From Porphyromonas uenonis 60-3 (GTDB lineage Bacteria > Bacteroidota > Bacteroidia > Bacteroidales > Porphyromonadaceae): 64,000 bases of DNA. Both the position numbers and the translations under genes were made by a program. This document shows, in pieces, positions 43,026-51,525 of the stretch (position 1 is its first letter; each line of letters starts with the position of its first letter). The notes below the pieces were generated by a model that did no database searches, was not told where the DNA came from, and saw only the letters and a program-made list of their open reading frames with translations. Where the stretch lies: the NCBI RefSeq assembly GCF_000174775.1, contig NZ_ACLR01000179.1, positions 1-64,000 on the forward strand, in the 5' to 3' direction.

Positions 43026-43081
43026 CTAAATTCTAACTTCTAAATTCTAACCTCTAATCTCTAATCTCTAACCTCTAATCT
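43026..43081 (+). repeat. Heptamer array H9 (8 units)
   Basis: Eight perfectly phased 7-bp units: CTAAATT, CTAACTT, CTAAATT, CTAACCT, CTAATCT, CTAATCT, CTAACCT, CTAATCT. This is the longest uninterrupted array in the window. Confidence 0.85.
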
Positions 43082-43152
43082 CTCCCATCATCGAGATTTA
43101 GGTCAGAGAGTCCCTACCCGTTGGTATTATCACTGCCAGCTAGGAGTGTCGT

Positions 43153-43263
43153 CTAGTGCTGCTGGGAGAAGTAGTGGAGCATCCCGTTGAGCTCATAGCG
43201 CTGGTTCAAGCTATAGCCCGACACTGCGTGGCCGAAAGTACCTTGTCGCACGTCGGGTCGCAT
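43153..43263 (-). pseudogene. Short coding-like remnant (36 residues)
   Basis: Minus-strand ATG frame reading MRPDVRQGTFGHAVSGYSLN and ending in LHYFSQQH. Its composition resembles real protein, and it starts 8 bp after the stop of another coding-like fragment upstream. It is too short to assign; it may be the 3' remnant of a lost gene. Confidence 0.3.
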
Positions 43264-43271
43264 ACATATAT

Positions 43272-43480
43272 TTAAGGAGCGGTCTCCTCCTCATCATCGT
43301 CAAAGCCCGTGATGCACACCTCGTCGCTCCGCTGGCTAAGCACCGTTGCTATTGAGCTCTCCCCTACTCTGTCAATAAATGTAATCTTCGGAGGGATATA
43401 ACGATGATCCCAGATGATTTCATCGATGGCACTATCAAGGAAATCGGAGATTTCCTCGGTGGAAATTTCGAAACCGCCAC
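43272..43480 (-). pseudogene. Coding-like remnant fused to element E5
   Basis: A minus-strand frame with no ATG emerges from element E5 and continues about 45 residues past it: DFLDSAIDEIIWDH, then IPPKITFIDRVGESSIATVL and GFDDDEEETAP before the stop. The part beyond the repeat has normal coding character. It may be the tail of a gene truncated by the repeat. No function can be assigned. Confidence 0.35.
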
Positions 43481-43612
43481 GGAGGAGTCGAAAAATTCTT
43501 CGGAACTTTGATTTGCTTCTTCCGAAGTTTCATTTCATTCTTCCGAACTTTTATTTCCCGGCTCCGTGGAGAATTTTCATTTGCTCGCTGGAGATTTCCC
43601 ATTTCCTCGGGG
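43414..43612 (-). repeat. 21-bp-unit element E5
   Basis: Minus-oriented copy with units bearing TTCGGAAGAA and TTCCGAAGAA cores, a CTCCACGGAGCC left end, and a right flank GATTTCCTTGATAGTGCC shared with E7. Confidence 0.8.
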
Positions 43613-43759
43613 AGAAACCGAAATTAGCGGAGGTCTGTAGGTAGCCGTAAGGTGAGGCTAGAGCGCTACGGGACACGCTAAACTCCATATTTCCCTAGGT
43701 TGTCATCATGAGTCAGCGTATTTCTAGCCTTGGGGCAGTCTATATGTGGATAAAATATG

Positions 43760-43767
43760 TATCTTTG
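43760..43767 (+). promoter_or_regulatory. Carboxyltransferase gene promoter -7 box
   Basis: Plus-strand TATCTTTG, 60 bp upstream of the ATG at 43828. Confidence 0.6.
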
Positions 43768-43827
43768 TGGGTGAGGTTAGGTGGTGACACATCAAGCCTT
43801 GTAGGTATAACAATAGATACACTAGAG

Positions 43828-45697
43828 ATGGCAACAAAGAAAAAGATTCAGTTTAGCCTCGTATACAGAGATATGTGGCAATCCTCGGGCAAGTTCCAGC
43901 CACGTGCTGAGCAACTAGCAGCGATCGCACCGCTCATCATCGAGATGGGTTGCTTCGCTCGTGTCCGAGACGAACGGTGGTGCCTTCGAGCAGGTCAAGC
44001 TACTCGCTGGCGAGAACCCTAATGACGCTCGTGCGCGCCTTCACCAAACCGCTTAACGAGGCGGGCATCAAGACGCACAGTGCTGGACCGTGGTCTCAAC
44101 GGACTACGTATGTACCCTGTACCAGCCGACGTACGCAAGATGATGTATCGTGTCAAGCATGCGCAGGGGGTCGACATCACTCGTATCTTCGACGGTCTCA
44201 ATGATCCACGCAACATCATCCCCTCCATACACTACGCCAAGGAAGCGGGCATGACTGCTCAGGCGACACTATGTATCACCTACTCTCCGATACACACGAT
44301 CGAGTACTACTCTACACTCGCAGACAAGCTCATCGAGGCTGGCGCTGACGAGATCTGTCTCAAGGATATGGCCGGCATCGGTCGTCCACACTTCCTCGGA
44401 CAGCTCGTTAAGTCGAGTCAAGTCTAAGCACCCTGACACGATCATCCAGTATCACGGACACTCGGGACCAGGCTTCTCCGTAGCCTCTATGCTAGAGGTG
44501 TGCGAAAACGGCGCCGACATCATAGACGTTGCTATGGAGCCGATCTCATGGGGTAAGATACACCCCGACGTGATTACCATTCGTGAGATGCTATACGATG
44601 CGGGCTTTGACGTACCAGAGATCAATATGGACGCTTACATGCGTGCTCGTACGATGACCCAGAGCTTTATCGATGACTTCCTCGGATACTTCATGGGCGC
44701 AACCAATAAGGAGACCTCTTCGCTACTGGTTGGCTGCGGTCTGCCAGGCGGTATGATGGGCTCGATGATGGCCGACCTCAAGGGCGTCCACTCAGGTATC
44801 AATATGTACCTGCGCAATCACAACGAGCCTGAGCTATCGATCGATGACCTACTGGTCAAGCTCTTTGACGAGGTCGCCTACGTATGGCCACGTGTCGGAT
44901 ATCCCCCACTAGTGACTCCATTTAGCCAGTATGTCAAGAATATCGCTCTGATGAATGTCTACAACATGACGCAGGGCAAGGGTCGCTGGCTCGCTATAGA
45001 CCAAAACATGTGGAACATGATCCTCGGCAAGGCTGGGCGTATCCCTGGCAAGATAGATCCCGAGCTCGTGGCTCTCGCTAAGGAGAAGGGACTAGAGTTC
45101 TCCGATGCCGACCCACAGCAGTTCTACCCCGATGCGCTGGATGAGTTCCGCAAGGAGATGAAGGAGAATGGCTGGGAGTTTGGTCCTGACGATGAGGAAC
45201 TCTTTGAGCTGGCTATGCACCCCGAGCAGTACAGACGCTACAAGAGTGGCGACCTGCGTCGTGAGTTTGAGGCTTCGCTCGCTAAGGCTAAGGCTGACGC
45301 ACTGGCTAAGAAGGGCTTCGACGAGAGCGACATCAAGAAGGCGATGCGTGCTGGCACGCAGATGATCCCCGCACCGACGACGGGTACCGTACTTTGGGAG
45401 GTCGATCCGACTGAAGGCTCGATGGCTCCAGCCACTGGTACGGAGTATGTCACGGGTCAACCTTTCTGCTACATCGAGACACCATTTGGTCAGATAGAGC
45501 GTGTCAATACGAACTTCACGGGCAAGCTCATCGAGGTCTGTGTAGGTCAGGGTCAGACCGTCCGCAAGGGCGACGAGCTAGCCTACATCAAGCCTGCTGA
45601 AAAGGAGGAGCACTACCCCGACTATCAGCCCCCGATCAAGCGCATCGAGGAGGAGGCCACGACACGTCAGCGTGAGCGCCGTTCCCTAGGCCGCTAA
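43828..45697 (+). pseudogene. Biotin-dependent carboxyltransferase (OadA/PycB-like), four frameshifts
   Basis: Pieces in three frames together give a 621-residue protein of the PycB / oxaloacetate decarboxylase alpha / methylmalonyl-CoA decarboxylase alpha type. HMGL-like barrel: FSLVYRDMWQSSGKFQPRAE, LDRGLNGLRMYPVPADV, CLKDMAGIGRPHFLG (Lys), YHGHSGPGFSVASML (metal His pair). A conserved carboxylase domain and a C-terminal biotinyl-like domain follow. Four single-base insertions (near 43964, 44022, 44080 and 44413) break it; removing them gives exactly 622 codons including the stop. The C-terminal domain lacks the MKM biotin site, with IETPFGQIERV there instead. It may be a true pseudogene or an assembly error. 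Confidence 0.85.
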
Positions 45698-45722
45698 AGT
45701 CTCAGAGCAAGTCTAATATATA

Positions 45723-45770
45723 ATATGTCGTCTTGCGGACGCACCACTCGGTGCCCGCAAGGCGACATAT
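45723..45770 (+). terminator. Long hairpin after carboxyltransferase gene
   Basis: Nearly complete 20-bp stem: ATATGTCG, CTTGCGG and GCACC pair with GGTGC, CCGCAAG and CGACATAT around an ACTC loop. No T-run follows, so it may act as a 3' stabiliser more than as a terminator. Confidence 0.55.
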
Positions 45771-45816
45771 CACGTATAGCCCGCTGGGACGTGTAACCCT
45801 TTGTAGTACCGCAAGA

Positions 45817-45930
45817 CGTGTAACGGCTGTAGGGACGCACGATCGGTGCGTCCGTTGTGTCAAAGGTTACAGCATTGTGATTTTAACGGGAACGGACGCA
45901 CAGATCGTGCGTCCCTACAGCGGGTTACTC
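45817..45930. repeat. REP-like double-hairpin element R3
   Basis: Two GGACGCAC/GTGCGTCC hairpins (45833-45853 and 45894-45914) with a spacer containing the complement of the R1 spacer. It is R1 in the opposite orientation. Confidence 0.75.
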
Positions 45931-45989
45931 GTCACGAGGGACACAAATCATTAGCAGTCAAGATCGGATCCCACTCAGACACTACAGAA

Positions 45990-46030
45990 GCAGGCTCCCT
46001 GGTACTACCAGAGAGCCTGCCTTTGTTTTT
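45990..46030 (+). terminator. Intrinsic terminator
   Basis: Stem GCAGGCTC / GAGCCTGC (45990-45997 with 46013-46020) with an inner CTGGTA/TACCAG pair, then CTTTGTTTTT. Confidence 0.85.
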
Positions 46031-46080
46031 ACCGTCTAGCTCTACCCTGAGAGCTAGTCTATAGGTTTGGATCGCTCTAA

Positions 46081-46779
46081 TTAGAAGCGATAGCCTAGAC
46101 CTACGTAGAAGTTCATGTTGTTGACCTTCACATTCTCAACAGCAGAGGTGTTGAGTAGACCATACTCGAAGCCTAGGTTAAGGCCGAACTGCTGATACTC
46201 AAAGCCAGCCTGCATACCAACACCAAGGTCGAAGGGCTTGAGGACCTTATTCTTATAGGGGTTTTTCTCACCCTTGTTGGCAACTTCATCAGCAGTCTCT
46301 GCCACCTTTCTAGCGGCATCAGCTATTTTCCCCTCACCAGTTATCGTGGTCTTCTGGGAAACTTTACCAAGGAAGCCGTAAGAGAACCAAGGACCAGCTT
46401 GGATAGATACAGCCATACCAGGAGCTAGTGCTGCGCGGTATCCTGCATGTACAGGAATCTCGACATTGTGTAGCCACATAGTGGTAGCAGTCTTAGAAGC
46501 AACGCCAGCTATCTCAGGGATCTCAACAGTGGCCTTAGAACCACGGCTGAGGAAGTATACGCCAGGATTGACGTAGAAGCCGTCGGTGATGCCGAACTCG
46601 ACACCGACACCAGCACGGTAGCCGATCATCATCTTGCCGTCTGTGGACTTGTCTCCGACCTTGGTGGTCTGGTTAGCGAAGTTAGCACCTGCCTCTACCT
46701 TGATAGCGGGGCGCATCTGTGCTGTAGCTAGCGTAGTAGCTGCGAGCATCGTAACGATTGCGAGAATTACTTTCTTCAT
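46081..46779 (-). CDS. Outer membrane beta-barrel protein
   Basis: 232 residues. Signal peptide MKKVILAIVTMLAATTLATA, then an eight-stranded-barrel pattern: GANFANQTTKVG, VGVEFGITDGFYVNPGVYF, GAFF-like YRAALAPGMAVSIQAG and a final strand NNMNFYVGLGYRF ending in Phe. A Lys/Glu/Ala-rich loop covers about 145-175. It resembles the PorT/OmpW-like small barrels common in Porphyromonas; the role is unknown. It is monocistronic with a promoter box at 46894-46901. Confidence 0.85.
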   Translation of the reverse strand: MKKVILAIVTMLAATTLATAQMRPAIKVEAGANFANQTTKVGDKSTDGKMMIGYRAGVGVEFGITDGFYVNPGVYFLSRGSKATVEIPEIAGVASKTATTMWLHNVEIPVHAGYRAALAPGMAVSIQAGPWFSYGFLGKVSQKTTITGEGKIADAARKVAETADEVANKGEKNPYKNKVLKPFDLGVGMQAGFEYQQFGLNLGFEYGLLNTSAVENVKVNNMNFYVGLGYRF

Positions 46780-46893
46780 TTTTAGTTGATTGGTTATAGG
46801 TTAGTTAATTAGTTAAGTCTCTTCTCTCGGAGTCTCCTCCCTGCACTTCGCCAGATACGCTAATCTAGCCGTACTAGAGCAACCTTCCACTGG

Positions 46894-46901
46894 CAAATGT
46901 A
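46894..46901 (-). promoter_or_regulatory. Beta-barrel gene promoter -7 box
   Basis: Minus-strand TACATTTG, with a near-consensus -33 CTTG (CAAG on plus, 46921-46924) 19 bp upstream. Confidence 0.6.
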
Positions 46902-47151
46902 CATAAAAAGATTGACAACGCAAGTTCCCCCTATTGATCCTGCACCACAAATCTCCCAGAGAAAAAAAGAAGAGTGAAAAGCCCGCTGACGTTTCATCCC
47001 TCAACGCATACGCTCTCGGGTCTTATCGGGGCACAACGATCTCATAAGCAAACCACTACGAAGTATACGAACAGCGCAAGGGTTACAGTAAATGATGTAA
47101 GCTCCAAAGATTTGCGGGATTAGGTTCGATCGGTGATATCTACTTATTCCG

Positions 47152-47159
47152 TATCTTTG
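47152..47159 (+). promoter_or_regulatory. S41 protease gene promoter -7 box
   Basis: Plus-strand TATCTTTG, 21 bp upstream of the ATG at 47181. Confidence 0.6.
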
Positions 47160-47180
47160 TAGCAATGTCGTAAGTATCGC

Positions 47181-48896
47181 ATGAAACAACTCTCTTTCCC
47201 CTCTCACCTTATCGGTCTCTTGCTCTTAGGCTTGCTCTCGTTAGCTCCTACGAACTTGACAGCTCAAGCGCCTTCGTCGTCACGCTCCTCGGCGGGACAG
47301 AAGGCTGCGTCGGATGACTTTACCACCACTATGGCGGTGATGGGGAGCGTGCTGAGCAATGTGCGTAATTTCTTCGTTGACACGGTCAATCTGACTTCGC
47401 TCTACGATGGTGCGCTCACCTATATGCTACAGCAGCTGGACCCCTACACGGTTTACTTCAATGAGGAGGAGACGAAGGCCTTTGAGGAGAGTACGACGGG
47501 CCTCTATGGCGGCATCGGAGCGATCCTACGACAGCATCAAGACTCGGTCGTCATCATTGGCTCGCTCATACAGGGCAAGGCAGCTGACAAAGCGGGGCTA
47601 CGTCCGGCTGACATCATCTGGAGGATCAATGGCAAGGACTTTTCTCACACGAAGGTGGTTGATGTGCGCAATGAGCTCCGTGGCGAGCCAGGCACGCCTA
47701 TCACACTGGTGGTGCGCCGTCCAGGCTACGCCAAGGACTCGCTGACGGTGGTCTTCAACCGTGAGCGCATCGACCTGAGCCCCGTCTCCTATGCGGAGCT
47801 ACTCAATGGCCGTGTGGGCTTTATCTCGCTCAATACTTTCTCAACCTCCACTTGCCAAGAGTTTCTCAAGGCTTACGACCGTCTACAGAAGGAGGCTGGC
47901 GGTAAGCTGAGCGGACTGATCCTAGACCTTCGCGATAATGGTGGCGGGCTGATGGAGCAGGCGATACAGTTGGTCAATCTATTTATCCCCAAGGGTAAAA
48001 CAGTCGTTTCGCTCAAGGGACGCTACCCGCAGCAGAACAATAGCTACAAGACGACCAAAGAGCCTCTGGACACGAAGATACCGCTTGTCGTGCTGATCAA
48101 TGAGGGCTCGGCCTCTGCTTCGGAGATTGTGGCGGGAGCTTTGCAGGACTATGATCGTGCGGTGATCGTGGGGCGCAAGAGCTTTGGCAAGGGGCTGGTG
48201 CAGGGTACGCTGGAGCTACCCGATGGGGGGCTCCTCAAGCTGACCACGGCTCGCTACTACATACCTAGTGGACGCTCTATACAGAAGCTCTCCTACAACC
48301 ATCGTGGTGGTGCTGAGCAGGTTAATGCGACTGACTCGCTCGGCACTCCCTACACGACTGCGGGGGGACGCACGGTCTATGCGGCTGGTGGTATCATGCC
48401 TGACATCGTTTGTCCGTCGGACTCGATCCCTTCGCTGCTAGGTACCTTGCTCTTTGACTCACTTACTTATGACTTTGTCACTGACTACTTGCTGACGCAC
48501 CGAGCCCCCGAGCGGAGTAAGCTTAGGAGCTTTGACCTAGGTGATGAGGCTTATGCAGCTTACAAGAAGAAGGTGATAGATAGTGGCTTCACCTTTAAGT
48601 CTATCGCCGACGAACTGGTCAAGAAAGTGGAGGAAGCACTCAAGGGGGAGCAACGCTACGATGAGGTGGCGAGCGACTTTGCAGCATTTCAGAAGAGTCT
48701 ACGGGCTGATACGCCTCGGCTGATGAAGACTTACGAGGGCTTCATCCGTGACTACCTTAATATGGAGATCCTCTCACGCTGCTACTACGATGAGGGTAGG
48801 CTGGAGTACTATATGTCACGGGACAAGGTGGCGCAGCGTGCTGTGTCGCTCCTCGGTGACCTGACCGCTTTTCACCAACTGCTCAAAGGTAAGTAG
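47181..48896 (+). CDS. C-terminal processing peptidase (S41)
   Basis: 571 residues. Signal peptide, then an N-terminal helical part and a PDZ domain (GIGAILRQHQDSVVIIGSL, KAGLRPADIIWRING, about 105-190). The S41 catalytic domain has the Ser in INEGSASASEIVAGAL (near 312) and the Lys in VIVGRKSFGKGLVQG. A 120-residue C-terminal extension is normal for Bacteroidetes members. It cleaves proteins from the C-terminus in the periplasm. It opens a plus-strand run with the AspT-like gene 64 bp downstream. Confidence 0.94.
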   Translation: MKQLSFPSHLIGLLLLGLLSLAPTNLTAQAPSSSRSSAGQKAASDDFTTTMAVMGSVLSNVRNFFVDTVNLTSLYDGALTYMLQQLDPYTVYFNEEETKAFEESTTGLYGGIGAILRQHQDSVVIIGSLIQGKAADKAGLRPADIIWRINGKDFSHTKVVDVRNELRGEPGTPITLVVRRPGYAKDSLTVVFNRERIDLSPVSYAELLNGRVGFISLNTFSTSTCQEFLKAYDRLQKEAGGKLSGLILDLRDNGGGLMEQAIQLVNLFIPKGKTVVSLKGRYPQQNNSYKTTKEPLDTKIPLVVLINEGSASASEIVAGALQDYDRAVIVGRKSFGKGLVQGTLELPDGGLLKLTTARYYIPSGRSIQKLSYNHRGGAEQVNATDSLGTPYTTAGGRTVYAAGGIMPDIVCPSDSIPSLLGTLLFDSLTYDFVTDYLLTHRAPERSKLRSFDLGDEAYAAYKKKVIDSGFTFKSIADELVKKVEEALKGEQRYDEVASDFAAFQKSLRADTPRLMKTYEGFIRDYLNMEILSRCYYDEGRLEYYMSRDKVAQRAVSLLGDLTAFHQLLKGK

Positions 48897-48960
48897 CCCT
48901 CACTAGAGACTCATAACATCTTAATTATATACCTCTTATCAAGTAAAAGCTTATCGAACA

Positions 48961-50640
48961 ATGAATTGGTTTGCAAATCTATTTGTCGGCTCGGGGATAG
49001 CGCACTCTGTCTTCCTGATAGCTCTAGTTATCGCCGTGGGGATGCTCCTAGGGCGCATCAAGATCGGCAAGGTCTCCCTGGGGGTGACGCTGGTGCTCTT
49101 CGTGGGTATCTTCTTTGGTGCTCTAGGAATGCAGATCGAGCCTGGGGTCCTGCACTTTGTCAAGGAGTTTGGCCTCATACTCTTTATCTATGCTGTCGGT
49201 CTGCAGGTGGGTCCAGGCTTCTTCCCCTCGCTCAAGAAGGGCGGTCTGAAGCTCAACCTCCTGGCGGTCCTCGTGGTCATGCTCGGCGTGGGCGTCACGA
49301 TCGCTATCAAGTATATCTCGGGACTACCTATGTCAACGATGGTGGGTATCCTCTCGGGCGCTGTGACGAATACGCCTGGTTTGGGTGCTGCTGAGCAAAC
49401 GTACTCAGATATCATGGGCACGTCTGATCCCTCCATAGCCATGGGCTATGCGGTGGCCTATCCGCTCGGCGTAATCGGTATCATACTCTCGATGATGGTG
49501 GTACGCAGTGTCTTACGGGTCAATATCCGCAAGGAGGAGCAGAACTTTGTCTCTCAAGATGATGCCTTGGAGCATACGGCACGCTCGGCTTCGTTTGTCG
49601 TGGCAAATCCCGCAGTCTTTGGCAAGTCTATCATGGAGCTACTCTCTAGTTACTTTAATCAAGGGGAGATCGTGGTCTCTCGCCACTACTGCCATGAGAC
49701 GCATCGCATCACTGTCGCTAAGGGAGACACGATCCTACAGGAGCACGACCGTGTCTTCGTCATCGGACAGCCTCACGAGCTAGATCACTCGGAGGCTATC
49801 TTCGGTCAGCGCATTGAGGTGGATCGTAAAAACTGGATCCCCACGGAGTCTAACCTCATCAGCAATAAGTACACGATTACGAAGAAAACGCTCAACGGCA
49901 AGCGTCTCGGAGAGCTACAGCTACGTCAGATCTACGGTGTCAATGTGACCCGTGTGACGCGTGCTGGCGTAGACCTCGTAGCACATCCTAGTATGCGCCT
50001 GCAGATGGGCGACCAGATACGGGTCGTAGGCTCTGATGCCTCTGTCAATAAGGTGCGTGAGCTGGTCGGTGACTCGCAGAAGCACCTTAACGAGCCTAAC
50101 CTGATCGGTATCTTCATCGGTATCGCTATCGGTGTACTCTTCGGCTCTATCCCCTTTGCCTTCCCTGGTATCCCTCAGCCTATCAAGCTGGGCTTGGCGG
50201 GCGGTCCGCTTATCGTGGCGATCCTGCTGAGCAACTTCGGTCCTAAGTTTGGCCTTGTGACCTATACGACACATAGTGCCAACCTAATGATCCGTGAGAT
50301 CGGCATTGCGCTCTTCCTCACCTGCGTCGGCATTGGCGCTGGCGATGGCTTCGTAGACACGATCGTCAACGGTGGCTACCACTGGGTGGGCTATGGCTTT
50401 ATCATCACAATCATACCGATGCTCATCGTGGGGCTCCTCGGGAAGAAGCTATTTAAGGTCAACTACCTCACCCTCTCCGGACTGATGGCGGGTAGTATGA
50501 CTGATCCCCCTGCACTGGCCTACGCCAACGGACTCACCGAGGAGGATGCTCCCGCCGTGGGCTATGCAACAGTCTACCCACTGACGATGTTCCTCCGTGT
50601 CTTGACGGCACAGATGCTCATCATATTTTTCGTAAGCTAA
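48961..50640 (+). CDS. AspT/YidE-like transporter with two RCK_C domains
   Basis: 559 residues. Five or so N-terminal and five C-terminal hydrophobic helices, each half with a repeated motif ([20 protein letters not shown] and [20 protein letters not shown]), surround two cytoplasmic TrkA_C/RCK_C domains (about 205-290 and 295-380). This is the aspartate:alanine exchanger family layout. The transported substrate is unknown. The next gene starts 22 bp later. Confidence 0.9.
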   Translation: MNWFANLFVGSGIAHSVFLIALVIAVGMLLGRIKIGKVSLGVTLVLFVGIFFGALGMQIEPGVLHFVKEFGLILFIYAVGLQVGPGFFPSLKKGGLKLNLLAVLVVMLGVGVTIAIKYISGLPMSTMVGILSGAVTNTPGLGAAEQTYSDIMGTSDPSIAMGYAVAYPLGVIGIILSMMVVRSVLRVNIRKEEQNFVSQDDALEHTARSASFVVANPAVFGKSIMELLSSYFNQGEIVVSRHYCHETHRITVAKGDTILQEHDRVFVIGQPHELDHSEAIFGQRIEVDRKNWIPTESNLISNKYTITKKTLNGKRLGELQLRQIYGVNVTRVTRAGVDLVAHPSMRLQMGDQIRVVGSDASVNKVRELVGDSQKHLNEPNLIGIFIGIAIGVLFGSIPFAFPGIPQPIKLGLAGGPLIVAILLSNFGPKFGLVTYTTHSANLMIREIGIALFLTCVGIGAGDGFVDTIVNGGYHWVGYGFIITIIPMLIVGLLGKKLFKVNYLTLSGLMAGSMTDPPALAYANGLTEEDAPAVGYATVYPLTMFLRVLTAQMLIIFFVS

Positions 50641-50662
50641 TAACCAACTAATCAATCAAACT

Positions 50663-50968
50663 ATGGCAAGTCGTAGAAACCTAAAGAAGACCATACATAC
50701 AGATGTCGAGGAGATGCTCTTTGACCTATCTATCCTCCATGCAGTAGCCTCAGAGGAGCGCAAGCCCGCCATCGAGGAGCTAATCAGCAAAGTGATCGAT
50801 AGCGAAAATGACTTCATCGCTCGCATCTCACACACGGACGGCCGTGGCGAGGCTAAGCTCGTTCGCAAGTATTACAGCAAGCTCCAGGAGGAGTACCTAC
50901 ACTTCGCCAATGAGATCGAAGGCGAGGTCAATAAGCTTGGTGACGAGCTGCTAACTCCTGAGGCTTAG
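50663..50968 (+). CDS. Small helical hypothetical protein
   Basis: 101 residues, predominantly charged helices (EEMLFDLSILHAVASEERKP, YYSKLQEEYLHFANEIEGEV). No signal peptide or known motif. It probably forms a helical bundle in the cytoplasm. It lies 22 bp after the transporter gene and 7 bp before the PlsC-like gene, so it belongs to this operon. I do not recognise the function. Confidence 0.75.
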   Translation: MASRRNLKKTIHTDVEEMLFDLSILHAVASEERKPAIEELISKVIDSENDFIARISHTDGRGEAKLVRKYYSKLQEEYLHFANEIEGEVNKLGDELLTPEA

Positions 50969-50975
50969 TCCGCGG

Positions 50976-51521
50976 ATGAAGCTAGCACGTCTCATACTGC
51001 GCTGGTGTGGCTGGCAGCTCATTGAGCCCGCCACCTATCCACGGCAGAGCGTCATCTGTGTAGCGCCCCATACGAGCAACATGGACTTCATATGGGGCAA
51101 GCTATACTACTGGGCGGTGGGGCAGAGAGCGCACTTCTTGATGAAGCGTGAGCTCTTCGTCCCGCCTCTCGGATGGCTCTTTAAGGCGATGGGCGGAATA
51201 CCCATAGATCGTCGCCACAAGGGCAATACGGTTGAACAGGTCGTAGCGCGCTTTCGTGCTAAGGACGACTTCGCCGTGGCGATCACGCCTGAGGGTTCGC
51301 GCAAAGCTCGGGATAGATGGAAGACTGGCTTCTATCATATTGCCGAGGAGGCGGGCGTACCCATACAGCTGGCGGTCATAGACTACAAGCGTAAGAAGCT
51401 AGGCATCTTCGAGCAGTTTGTCCCGACGGGAGACCTCGACAAGGACATACATTATATAAGGAGTAAGTACCGCGCCGATCAGGCGAAGAAGCCTGAGCTC
51501 TTTAGCGAGCAAGCTCAATAA
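50976..51521 (+). CDS. PlsC-like 1-acylglycerol-3-phosphate acyltransferase
   Basis: 181 residues. The acyltransferase H-x4-D motif appears as APHTSNMDFIWGK. The substrate motif is FKAMGGIPIDRRHKGN, and motif III appears as AITPEGSRK. It probably acylates lysophospholipid or a related lipid at the inner membrane. It is short for PlsC and closest to the small Bacteroidetes group. The nitrilase-family gene follows 4 bp later. Confidence 0.9.
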   Translation: MKLARLILRWCGWQLIEPATYPRQSVICVAPHTSNMDFIWGKLYYWAVGQRAHFLMKRELFVPPLGWLFKAMGGIPIDRRHKGNTVEQVVARFRAKDDFAVAITPEGSRKARDRWKTGFYHIAEEAGVPIQLAVIDYKRKKLGIFEQFVPTGDLDKDIHYIRSKYRADQAKKPELFSEQAQ

Positions 51522-51525
51522 GCTG

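Larger units (their letters stand above)
42905..43827. other. Long intergenic region, hpt / carboxyltransferase
   Basis: Holds an hpt 5' hairpin, the hpt promoter, an eight-unit heptamer array, two coding-like remnants on the minus strand (43153-43480), element E5 and the promoter of the carboxyltransferase gene. No intact gene is seen. Confidence 0.7.
45698..46080. other. Convergent intergenic region
   Basis: Holds a 20-bp hairpin after the carboxyltransferase stop (45723-45770), REP-like element R3 (45817-45930) and an intrinsic terminator (45990-46030). No gene is seen. Confidence 0.75.
46780..47180. other. Divergent intergenic region
   Basis: Holds the promoters of the beta-barrel gene (46894) and of the S41 protease gene (47152). 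Apart from these I see nothing recognisable; the short minus frames are not credible. Confidence 0.6.

Noticed and set aside
43026-43081. Heptamer arrays as CRISPR
   Set aside because: The units are 7 bp with no spacers and no cas genes are nearby.
47101-47180. Possible tRNA (GGTTCGAT) before the S41 gene
   Set aside because: The T-loop-like match has no acceptor, D or anticodon stems around it.
48966-49394. 142-residue frame within the transporter gene
   Set aside because: It is a shadow of the real AspT-like gene in another frame; the real frame has membrane helices and RCK_C domains.
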